NCBI GenBank assembly: GCA_030386875.1
Contig: CM059580.1
Location: 3,376,838 to 3,440,837 of the forward strand
Source of the DNA: Morinoia aosen
Lineage: Eukaryota > Arthropoda > Malacostraca > Amphipoda > Talitridae
Reading direction: 5' to 3'
Length of the DNA: 64,000 nucleotides
Below the pieces are notes generated by a model. The model worked only from the letters and a program-made list of their open reading frames with translations. It was not told where the DNA came from and did no database searches. Of the stretch, positions 12,797 through 25,700 are shown piece after piece (the first letter of the stretch is position 1; the number at the start of each line of letters is the position of its first letter). The position numbers were made by a program, and so were the translations under genes.

Positions 12797-15700
12797 GTAC
12801 AGGAATTTTTTTTTGGATGTCCTCTGGCATGTCCATACTTTATGGATATTATATATGGTGCATGGTTATTTAAGAAAGTTAAATGTGGTGTACGGATATA
12901 TATGGAACTTTTCTATGTGATGTACTGATATTTATGGAACTTATACTCGATGTACGGATATTTATGGATATTTCATGTGGTGTACAGAAATGTATGGAAC
13001 TTTTATAGTTGGTGTACGGATATTTATGGAACTTTTATATGTGGTGTACGGATATTTATGGAACTTTCATAGTTGGTGTACGGATATTTATTGAACTTTT
13101 ATATGTGGTGTACGGATATTTATGGAACTTTTATATGTGGTGTACGGATATTAATGGAACTTTTATATGTGGTGTACGGATATTAATGGAACTTTTATAT
13201 GTGGTGTACGGATATTAATGGAACTTTTATATGTGGTGTACGGATATTAATGGAACTTTTATATGTGGTGTACGGATATTAATGGAACTTTTATATGTGG
13301 TGTACGGATATTAATGGAACTTTTATATGTGGTGTACGGATATTAATGGAACTTTTATATGTGGTGTACGGATATTAATGGAACTTTTATATGTGGTGTA
13401 CGGATATTTATGGAACTTTTATATGTGGTATACGGATATTAATGGAACTTTTATATGTGGTGTACGGATATTAATGGAACTTTTATATGTGGTGTACGGA
13501 TATTAATGGAACTTTTATATGTGGTGTACGGATATTAATGGAACTTTTATATGTGGTGTACGGATATTAATGGAACTTTTATATGTGGTGTACGGATATT
13601 AATGGAACTTTTATATGTGGTGTACGGATATTAATGGAACTTTTATATGTGGTGTACGGATATTAATGGAACTTTTATATGTGGTGTACGGATATTAATG
13701 GAACTTTTATATGTGGTGTACGGATATTAATGGAACTTTTATATGTGGTGTACGGATATTAATGGAACTTTTATATGTGGTGTACGGATATTAATGGAAC
13801 TTTTATATGTGGTGTACGGATATTTATGGAACTTTTATATGTGGTATACGGATATTAATGGAACTTTTATATGTGGTGTACGGATATTAATGGAACTTTT
13901 ATATGTGGTGTACGGATATTAATGGAACTTTTATATGTGGTGTACGGATATTAATGGAACTTTTATATGTGGTGTACGGATATTAATGGAACTTTTATAT
14001 GTGGTGTACGGATATTAATGGAACTTTTATATGTGGTGTACGGATATTAATGGAACTTTTATATGTGGTGTACGGATATTAATGGAACTTTTATATGTGG
14101 TGTACGGATATTAATGGAACTTTTATATGTGGTGTACGGATATTAATGGAACTTTTATATGTGGTGTACGGATATTAATGGAACTTTTATATGTGGTGTA
14201 CGGATATTAATGGAACTTTTATATGTGGTGTATGGATATTTATGGAACTTTTATATGTGGTGTACGGATATTAATGGAACTTTTATATGTGGTGTACGGA
14301 TATTTATGGAACTTTTATATGTGGTGTACGGATATTTATGGAACTTTTATATGTGGTGTACGGATATTTATGGAACTTTTATATGTGGTGTACGGATATT
14401 TATGGAACTTTTATATGTGGTGTACGGATATTAATGGAAATCTCTCACAAGCGTGCAACCATTCATGTTTTTAGGGACTGTGTTAGGATGTACTTTGTTT
14501 AGGGATACCAAAAATTTGAAAGACTGCTCATGCGAGAAAATTGAAAAATGTAAATTTTGGTGTCTACATGGGCCTGTCAACCTGGATTAGAAATTACAAT
14601 CTATCAAGTAACCTGTCTCGCATTAAATTGTAATGATACAAATTGTAATGATGTCTATTGTAACTCTTTTTCAACCCATTTTGCCACTCGTAAGAGAGTT
14701 TATATAGCCGGTCATCATCGAAAAAAATGCTAAGAACTTCTGATATTTGCTGGAACGTTGATTTAAATTCGCGTCCACGGATTTTTATATTAGCGACAAC
14801 GACGTTTAAATTAGCGGCAACGATTTTTAAATTAGCGGCAACGATTTTCAATTAGCGGCAACGATTTTTAAATTAGCGGCAACGATTTTTAAATTAGCGG
14901 CAACGATTTTTAAATTAGCGACTACGATTTTAAAATTAGCGACAACGATTTTAAAATTAGCGACAACGATTTTTAAATTAGCGGCAACGATTTTTAAATT
15001 AGCGGCAACGGTTTTAAATTAGCGGCAACGATTTTTAAATTAGCGGCAACGGTTTTAAATTCGCGTCCAAAGATTTTTAATTTAGCGGCAACGATTTTAA
15101 ATTAGCGGCAACGATTTTTAAATTAGCGGCAACGATTTTTGAATTAGCGGCCGCGATTTTTAAATTAGCGGCCGCGATTTTTAAATTAGCGGCCGCGATT
15201 TTTAAATTAGCGGCCGCGATTTTTATATTAGCGGCAACGGTTTTTAAATTAGCGGCAACGGTTTTAAATTAGCGGCAACGATTTTTAAAATTCACCGCAA
15301 GGAAAGCGTATTGCAGAATTGTGTAGTTCTTCCTTGTTATTATGCTGTTTTAGCAAATTATTTATTTACTGCGTTATATACATATAAATGTATATTAATA
15401 CCCAAAATTTGGTATATTTCTATACTTATATATGTATATTTATGCACATATATATATGTATGTCTATATACATTTACATATATAATCATGTAATTGTATG
15501 TGCATGTGTACGTATACTGAATGTTTCATTCAAAGGATGTATAATTTTGTTGTTTGTATTTATATATCAGTTTGGTGTGTTTATTGAGAAAGTTGTGTGT
15601 GGTTGCGATGCTTGTTTTACTTGTCTCGTGTTCGTGACGTTTAACTGTTTGTGTTGTACAGTAATTCAAGTCGGGTTTGTGTTGTAAGTGTGGATGTCGT

Positions 15701-16730
15701 AACAACTTGTGTTTGTGTTGTTAACGTTTGTGTTGTGTTTTTTAAACTCCTACGAGTTATTACGAGTTGTGTTTGTGTTGTGTTTTTGTTTACTGGTTTT
15801 TAAACTGTGCGTGTTGAAGCTGAACTGTTATTATCTTTATATATCATAAATGTAATCTAATAAAAATATATTACCTTTCCCTTTCCGTGTATCTTTTGTG
15901 GTGAGTAAAACTGACATATTCGTATAGTTGTATGTTGTAATCTAAGGTAAACATGACCGAAAATAATAACACTTACTAAAAAATAATAACCTATAAACAA
16001 CTGAACGAAATGATGGAATATTCATAAATAAAAATGTAAATATTCATAAATATAAATGTAAATATTCATAAATAACAATGTAAATATTCATAAATAACAA
16101 TGTATTTATTCATAAATAACAATGTATTTATTCATAAATAACAATGTAAATATTCATAAATAACAATGTAAATATTAATAAATAACTATTTATTCATAAA
16201 TAACAATGTATTTATTCATAAATAACAATGTATTTATTCATAAATAACAATGTATTTATTCATAAATAACAATGTAAATATTCATAAATAACAATGTAAA
16301 TATTCATAAACAACAATGTATTTATTCATAAATAACAATGTATTTATTCATAAATAACAATGTATTTATTCATAAATAACAATGTTTTTATTCATAAATA
16401 ACAATGTATTTATTCATAAATAACTATAAATATTAATAAATAACAATGTAATTAATAGTTTGTATTCGTTTCGTGGAAATGTTCTGCGAATAATTGGGTA
16501 CCGTCCTACTCCTTTGTTTATTTAAATTAAATTATTTCTCTTTCTACTAAACAACAACTTTTTACCTTTATAAGTTTTTAGTATCTGAGGCAGTTTCAAC
16601 AGGAAGTTTCTACGTATTTATTTTATTTTAAAATAATAAATGTGATTCAAATCAACCCTTTTACCTCAGTATCTTTGTTGTAAACATGAAACGTTACACT
16701 AATTACCAACCGAATAGTCAGATTATATAT

Positions 16731-16775
<45 letters not shown>

Positions 16776-19700
16776 GCTGGGCTAAAGGCAAGGTAGGGCT
16801 TCCTTTTATTGATATAGAATAGTTTTTTCTTTTTTTATGGACCATTTTTTCTCAGTTGACTGCCGTCCGGTTTTTCAGCACCTATTGCTTTTTTTTTAAT
16901 TCAAAAATTTTTTCTAACTTGCAGTTCCTATGCACTTGGTGCATAGATTCCACGTTCCTTTCAGTCCATACAAAACGGTGCCTAATCTTATTATGGATTC
17001 GAAAGACACGCAAAGCCTACACCCAACCCCCTTGCCCCCCTCCTTAAGCAACATTGACTGCCCCTTTACCCCTGACAAACATTTAACCCTCCCTTTGTTC
17101 CTCATTACTCAAATTTAACCCCAAAATTTAACCTCTTTTGCCTCCATTTTGCAACATTTAACCTTTGCTGCTCCCAACAGTGCAACATTAATTTCAACAT
17201 CTAACCTTTTTTGCTCCGTTACGTAACATTAACCCTCACTTCCCTCCTCCCCATCACGCAATAATAACCCCCCTCTCCCCCCCAGCGCCCCCCCACGTGC
17301 TGTCGAACAACTTCAGTGAGGGCAAGAAGGTGGTCGCCATGCACAAGTTCGTGCTCGAAGTCGAGGCCACAGCCGTGCCTGACGCTGTCGCCACCTGGTG
17401 GGTGTTGGTATCTAGGTTAGGGTACTAATACTGGTACTGGTATTTAGGTCACGGTTATCCCAGATGGGCGCTGAGTACTGGGTGCTGGTATCTAGGTTAG
17501 GGTACTAGTACTGGTATCTAGGTTAGGGTACTAGAACTGGTATCTAGGTTAGGTTAGGGTACTAGTACTGGTATCTAGGTTAGGTTAGGGTACTAGTACT
17601 GGTATCTAGGTTAGGGTACTAGAACTGGTATCTAGGTTAGGTTAGGGTACTAGTACTGGTATCTAGGTTAGGGTACTAGTACTGGTATCTAGGTTAGGGT
17701 ACTAGAACTGGTATCTAGGTTAGGTTAGGGTACTAGTACTGGTATCTAGGTTAGGTTAGGGTACTAGTACTGGTATCTAGGTTAGGGTACTAGAACTGGT
17801 ATCTAGGTTAGGTTAGGGTACTAGTACTGGTATCTAGGTTAGGGTACTAGTACTGGTATCTAGGTTAGGTTAGGGTACTAGTACTGGTATCTAGGTTACA
17901 GTTATCCCAGCTGGGTACTGGTGCTGGGTGCTGAGTACTGGGTGCTGGTATCTAGGTTACAGTTAGGGTACTGGTACTGGTATCTAGGTTACAGATTATT
18001 AGATTAGATTATAAGTTAGTTTAAGCCTCCCTAACCGCTGCAAAAATAGAGCGTATCGAAGAGAGGAAGGAGGAAGGCACCATTTAGTATGGGGATAAGA
18101 AAATGAGGAATCTATGCAGAAGGGGCATAGAAACAGTAACATGGGAAAGAAGTTCATGAAATAAGATAAAAGTTGAAGAAGAAAGTCAGAGGTGCTGAAA
18201 AACAGGACAGTAGTGAACCGAAAAAAGTTGGTCCCTAACATAACAAAAAAAATTTTATTTCAACAAAAAGAAGGCCTACCTAACTCTCAGCTCGGGCCCT
18301 CACATTTTTCCCCTGGGAGCGCTAATTCCCATAGATACAATAGTTGTATCCCCCTGAGGGGATCTAGGTTACAGTTATCCCAGCTGGGTACTGGTGCTGA
18401 GGGCTGAGTACTGGGTGCTGGTATCTAGGTTACAGTTAGGGTACTGGTACTGGTATCTGGGTTACAGTTAGGGTACTTGTACTGGTATCTGTGTTAGGTT
18501 AGGGTGCTGGGTGCTAGTACTACGAAATTGTTACTAGTGCAGAGTACTGGTACTTGGGCCACAGTGACATTTCAGCACGTGTGACGGATTTAAGGAGTTC
18601 AGCTCAGTGATCTTTTGTTCGTGGACCGATTGTTGTTGAATTTTTCCAAGCGTATGTAAGTTTTTAAAATAAACACATTTTGCTCAAGTTACTTTTGCGA
18701 CTTAGCAAGTCAACGACATGTCAACAACATGTCAACAACATGTCAACAACATGTCGACGACATATCAATAACGTGTCAATAGCGAGTCAATAGCGAGTCA
18801 ATAGCGAGTCAATAGCGAGTCAATAGCGAGTCAATAGCGAGTCAATAGCGAGTCAATAGCGAGTCAATAGCGAGTCAATAGCGAGTCAATAGCGAGTCAA
18901 TAGCGAGTCAATAGCGAGTCAATAGCGAGTCAATAGCGAGTCAATAGCGAGTCAATAGCGAGTCAATAGCGAGTCAATAGCGAGTCAATAGCGAGTCAAT
19001 AGCGAGTCAATAGCGAGTCAATAGCGAGTCAATAGCGAGTCAATAGCGAGTCAATAGCGAGTCAATAGCGAGTCAATAGCGAGTCAATAGCGAGTCAATA
19101 GCGAGTCAATAGCGAGTCAATAGCGAGTCAATAGCGAGTCAATAGCGAGTCAATAGCGAGTCAATAGCGAGTCAATAGCGAGTCAATAGCGAGTCAATAG
19201 CGAGTCAATAGCGAGTCAATAGCGAGTCAATAGCGAGTCAATAGCGAGTCAATAGCGAGTCAATAGCGAGTCAATAGCGAGTCAATAGCGAGTCAATAGC
19301 GAGTCAATAGCGAGTCAATAGCGAGTCAATAGCGAGTCAATAGCGAGTCAATAACACCCCTGAACCGCCAGGTTCGTGAACAACAAGGAGATATCGGCCG
19401 CAGAAGACGTGAAGATATCACGTGACGGCCAGAAGTACACGCTGGAGCGTGTAGGGTGCGACCCTGAGCACAGCGGGGAGTACACCTGCAAACTTAAGAA
19501 CAAGATCAAGGAGGTGGCCGTAACGGGCAATGTAACGGTCTACGGTGAGTACTGTAACGGGAAATGAAACGATGCCTGGTGAGTGCTGTAACGGACAATG
19601 TAACTGTCTACGGTGAGTGCTGTAACGGGCAATGTAACGGTCTACGGTGAATACTGTAACGGGCAATGAAACGGTGTACGGGGAGTGATATAGCGGTGTA

Positions 19701-22700
19701 GAATACGATGTAGTAATTGGTCGACCTGTGCGCCAATACACAAAGTTTAAACTATGAATAATTTCTAATTATACGTATTTTCGATACATTTATTTTCGAT
19801 GTGAGTGATATATCACCTATCTACTAACTTTAAATTCTTAACATTATATAAGAGGAGTTGCACATGGTTGGTTCAAATCATATCGGAAGCAATATGTCGA
19901 CATTGACGATGCACAATTGGAACGACAGACAATCAGCCATGGAGTTCCCCAAGGGTCGGTCCTTGGGCCTCTCGTATTCTTGATCTTTATCAACGATTGG
20001 ATTAGAAATGTGGAGAGCGTAAGTAATGAGCTGCAAAAGGTTTCAATGCGGCTTGACACTAATAAAATATGTCTTAATACTGATAAAACAAAGTGCATAT
20101 TATTCTAATACAAGAGAAATATGTTTCTTCCACGCATTATGACTGGTGATGGTGAAATTGAAGAAACAAACTCCTGTGAGTTCCTAGGCATTATATTAGA
20201 TAAACATCTGATATTCAAAGAGCATATTGCTCGTATCAGTACTAAATTATCAAAGTTCGTAAGAATTTGTCATACAGGGGAAAATGCATTGCCCGAAGAA
20301 AGTTTAAAAAAATTTTATTGTAACATAATTTTACCATATTACAATACGGAATCGAAGCTCGGCACAGAACTGATAAAAATAAAACAGATTTGCTTTGGAC
20401 TCCAAAAAGATCTATTCGATCGGTAATGAAATAAGAATTCAATGCTCACACAAATGATTCACTCGATAGGTAGTTTTTGGGTCTCTACAAGCTCACGATG
20501 CGCAATTTCATGTATAAGATACTGACTGATAATGGCGTTAGAGAACTCAAACAATTATTAACTGCTCAAACTGGCCATCATGATCATTTAACCCGGAATA
20601 GAAGTAACGTCATTATTCAAAATCTCGGTCACAACAGTGACCTCTTCATTGGAACTAAGAATTGGAACGCAATCCCTGCTGAGATCTGTGGAAACAGTTC
20701 TTACAAAGCTTTCAAAACAAATCTTGAACCCCTCTTCCTATCGAAAAAAATGTTAATCACATGAGGTAATTAGATTGATTTTTTTCTGTTTTATGTTTTA
20801 TCTTGATGGGGAAATTTACCATGGTTAAAGACATAGATCTTAAGTCTGTTCCCAATCATTTTCTAGAACACACTGTTCCCATCTAGCCCATGCAAACTAT
20901 TTTTGTAAAATTATGTATAGAATCTTGAGAGCACTAATTTATAGATCAGTCTAGCGTGTAACTAGTCTCAGTAAATTAGGTTAAAAATAACTGTACACCT
21001 TGAAATATCGTTGAAGATAGGATGCCCTAGAAGTCGCTGAAGTTATTCAGGCCCACAAGTAGCTATACTCAAATGTGTCCAGTGTACTAGACTCAACACT
21101 TCGACTGCGGCTGGTAAAGCTGAACCTTAACATCCAACTCATATTTAAAGTCAATTGCAGTCAGCAATGTTGAAAATAGCAAACATGAACTGGATCGTGC
21201 CTTCATTTAGCTTTGATTAAGTATTTATGGAAATTGTGTTTGCGACTACTGGTCGGTCAGCAGCGTTGTGAAAATCACCTCCGTGTACCACCGGTGGCGC
21301 ACGTCCCCGTCAGAGTGCTGAGAAACAATCTACGGCTGCATAACTTGGGGGAATAAATTGTTAGAATTGTTTAACGGACATACATATCCTCTAATTAGTC
21401 ATTTCCTACGCCCACAGAAAAGGAAGCGCGCGTGCGCAATCCTCTGCAGGATGTCTACGTGAAGGAGTTCTCGGCCGCCACTCTCAAGTGCCAGATTGTG
21501 GGCGATCCTGTGCCTTCTGTTGAGTGGTGAGTGGCGTGTGTTGAATGGTTTCCTGTCGAAAAAAAAAAGGACAGAATGCTTCATTTCAACCAAGCCTGAT
21601 GCATGTCACCTTGTACATCGGTATATCAAATGCCTCATAACTAACACCAGGACGCCATGACGGTTGGTATATCAAATGCCTCATAACTAACATCAGGACG
21701 CCATGACGGTTGGTATATCAAATGCCTCATAACTAACACCAGGACGCCATGACGGTTAGTATATCAAATGCCTCATAACTAACACCAGGACACCTTGACG
21801 GCTGGTATATCAAATGCCTCATAACTAACACCAGGACGCCATGACGGTTGGTATATCAAATGCCTCATAACTAACACCAGGACACCTTGACGGTTGGTAT
21901 ATCAAATGCCTCATAACTAACACCAGGACGCCATGACGGTTGGTATATCAAATGCCTCATAACTAACACCAGGACGCCATGACGGTTAGTATATCAAATG
22001 CCTCATAACTAACACCAGGACGCCATGACGGTTGGTATATCAAATGCCTCATAACTAACACCAGGACGCCATGACGGTTGGTATATCAAATGCCTCATAA
22101 CTAACACCAGGACACCTTGACGGCTGGTATATCAAATGCCTCATAACTAACACCAGGACGCCATGACGGTTGGTATATCAAATGCCTCATAACTAACACC
22201 AGGACACCTTGACGGTTGGTATATCAAATGCCTCATAACTAACACCAGGACGCCATGACGGTTGGTATATCAAATGCCTCATAACTAACACCAGGACACC
22301 TTGACGGTTGGTATACCAAATGCCTCATAACTAACACCAGGACGCCATGACGGTTGGTATATCAAATGCCTCATAACTAACACCAGGACGCCATGACGGT
22401 TACCCCCGGTCAAGCCGGTACCCATTTCCGACACCTGGGTAGAGTGGGGAATTGTAGCTGAGTTCTCTCTTTACCCAACGGGGAGAAAAACCGGGTGGCA
22501 CTGCCTAGATTCGAACCTCCGACCCTCCCGTTTCGGGCGCTGGCTCTTGACCACTGAGATACTGTGACCTCGTGATACTAGAGTGTTGAGGGCCTATTTT
22601 CGGGTTATGATTAGCTCCTGTTTCGTAGTGAGGAGCCTCTTGTAGAGTGGCGAGGGGGTTCTGTTGAGTAGTGAAGGGGTTCTGTTGAGTGGTGCGAGGC

Positions 22701-25700
22701 TTCATGTTGAGTGGTGCGGTGTCCTGTTGAGTGGTGCGTGGCTTCTTTTTGAGTGGTGAGGGATCTCTGTTGAGTGGTGTGCGGTTTATTTTTTAGTGAT
22801 GACTGGATTTCTCTTCAGTGCTGAGTGCCTTTCTTTCGATGGGTGAGGCGCCCCCCCCCAAACTGACTCCCCCCCCCCCTCCCTCCCCCCAGGCTGCGGG
22901 ACGGCGCCCCCCTCCCCCCCTCGGGCCGGTTTGAGGCCTCCGAGGACCGGTCCACACACTGGCACACCCTCGTCTTCAGGGACGTGGCAGAGAAGGACCA
23001 GTGCACCTTCACCGTCAAGGGTACCAACTCCCATGGTACCTGCGAGACTTCGGTGGGTACCATGTGTCTGGGGTACTTGTCGTGGTACTTGTCGGGGTAC
23101 TGGTGGTATGGTGGAGATACGTGTATGGGTACTTGTGCTGGTGCGTACCGTGTACTTGTGTACCGTGGTACTTGTGCTGGTGCGTACCGTGTACTTGTGT
23201 ACCGTGGTACTTGTGCTGGTACGTACCGTGTACTTGTGTACCGTGGTACTTGTGCTGGTACGTACCGTGTACTTGTGTACCGTGGTACTTGTGCTGGTAC
23301 GTACCGTGTACTTGTGTACCGTGGTACTTGTGCTGGTACGTACCGTGTACTTGTGTACCGTGGTACTTGTGCTGGTACGTACCGTGTACTTGTGTACCGT
23401 GGTACTTGTGCTGGTACGTACCGTGTACTTGTGTACCGTGGTACTTGTGCTGGTACGTACCGTGTACTTGTGTACCGTGGTACTTGTGCTGGTACGTACC
23501 GTGTACTTGTGTACCGTGGTACTTGTGTTAGTACGGCTCATAAAATTGGTTGATGTTCAATAAATTGAAATATCCTTTATTTTCGATATTTCGAATTTTT
23601 TCGAAATATCGAAATTTTTTCGATATTTTTATCTTTCGATATTTCGATATTTTTCGGAAATTGAAATAAATTTTCGAAAGCAGCGGATGCAAATTTTTTA
23701 TTCGATTTTCATGAGTTATGTAAAGATTTCTGTAAATAAATAAACTCAATGTGTTTTTTGTCCGTTCCTTGTCCGTTTTTTTTAATTTTAGTACAAGATT
23801 TTTAATTTTCAAGATTTAGTGCAAGATTATTAATTGTACAAGATTTAGTACAAGATATTAAATTGTACAAGATTTTAATTTTCGTACATGAGGTACAAGA
23901 TTTTAATTGGTTTTTAATTGTACAAGTGGGTCAGACATGTTTTGGCTACATCTACATATAAAGTAAATAAATAGAAATCGATTAGCCGTAATGAAATTAA
24001 TAAATAGGACTTTAACAAATAAAAAAATTGACAATTAATTGCTTTCCCTATTAAGTAATTTGTGCCTTTACTTATCTATGGAAATGAGCTCTTCCAAAAG
24101 GAAAGTGTGAGGTCCCGAGCTTAGTGTTAGATAGACCTTTTTTGTTGCATAAAAATAGTTTTTTGTTACGGACCATCTTTTATCGGTTGACTGCTTCCTG
24201 TATTAATTTCTTCTTCAGATTTTGTCTTGTTTCATAGACTTCTTTTTCAACTTACTCTTTCTGTACGCAGGGTGTGGGGACCACACATCCCGTGCATAGA
24301 TTCCCCGTCCCCTAAATCCATATTAAATAACGCCTTATTTTTTTTTACTATAACACATTTGCCTTAAATGGCGCAGCCCAAGTTATTTCATTTAGTATGT
24401 AATTGGCTTTACTACGGTTAGGAAGGCCTAAACTAACTTATTTAATTTAGTATGTAATTGCTGCTTATTAATGAGTTCGCTGTCCCCAGTGCCGCCTGGG
24501 TGTGCTGGTGAAGCCCCAGCCTGGGGAACTAAATGGGGACACCGTCGACTACGGCGGCAACGTGACGCTGTCGGTGCCCATACACGCCTACCCCGCGCCT
24601 AAATTGGTCTGGTGAGCAAAATTGGCGTTGTAATGGGGCGAAATGGGGATCAAATAGGCCGAAAGTAGAAGGTTCTCTATTGATATCGCCTGCTCTGCGC
24701 CTAAATTGGTCTGGTGAGCAAAATTGGCGTTGTAATGGGGCGAAATGGGGATCAAATAGGCCGAAAGTAGAAGGTTCTCTATTGATATCGCCTGCTCTGC
24801 GCCTAAATTGGTCTGGTGAACAAAATTGGCGTTGTAATGGGGCGAAATGGGGATCAAATAGGTCAAAAGTAGAAGGTTCTCTATTGATATCGCCTGCTCT
24901 GCGCCTAAATTGGTCTGGTGAACAAAATTGGCGTTGTAATGGGGTGAAATGGAGATAATATAGAACTGAAATAGGTTTTCTATTGATATCGCCTACCCCG
25001 CTCGTAAATTGGTCTGGTGAATGAAATTGGCGTTGTAATGGGGCGAAATGGGGACGAAAAAAGGCTGAAACAAAAGTTCCTTCACTTATTTCACTATAAT
25101 TCGAATTGTAAATTTTTTGAAATTGTTGTAATTGGGTAAAGTTTCTTGACATGACAAACTGTGCTCTTCAGGAGTTTGAAAATAATTTTTTTTTGTCAGA
25201 GCGAGAGCCTTCGGGAATTAAATGCTTCACATCTGGAATTGATTGAAATTGGACGTAATGAAATTGAAAATAGGGGAGCTATTGATGTGTAATTACGCGA
25301 AATAAGGCAGAACTTTACCATCCCCCCCCCCGCGCAGGTCGCAGAACGGCAAGGAGGTTCCCGACTCTGACCACACCCGCTACGTGCGGGATGAGGCTGC
25401 CGAGATCTACAGCATCGTCATCTCCAACGCGACGCTCGACGACATCGGCACGTGGGGCTTCGTCGCCTCCAACGACGCGGGCGACGCGCAGGCCACGTGC
25501 AAGCTGCACGTGCACAGTGAGTGGGGGCACGTTGGGGGTGAGGAGGGGGGTGCACGTGTTTGTATGTGCACCGTGAGTGGAGGCACGTGGGGGTGGGGAG
25601 GGTGGGGAGGGGGGTGCGCGTGTTTGTATGTGCACAGTGAGTGCGGTGCACGTGAGGCACGTATATTGTACGTGCACGTCTGTATGTGCGCGTGGGGTGT

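Noticed and set aside
18715-19352. CRISPR-like array
   Set aside because: Direct head-to-tail 11-base satellite with no unique spacers, in an animal gene.
19845-20430. Active retrotransposon or retroviral gene
   Set aside because: Reverse transcriptase is fragmented and lacks the catalytic motif; no LTRs or other domains.
22500-22575. Functional tRNA gene on the minus strand
   Set aside because: A- and B-box-like motifs exist but no cloverleaf can be drawn; sequence continues into a SINE body.
24529-25152. 207-codon minus-strand ORF
   Set aside because: Shadow of the exon 6 donor-cassette repeat.
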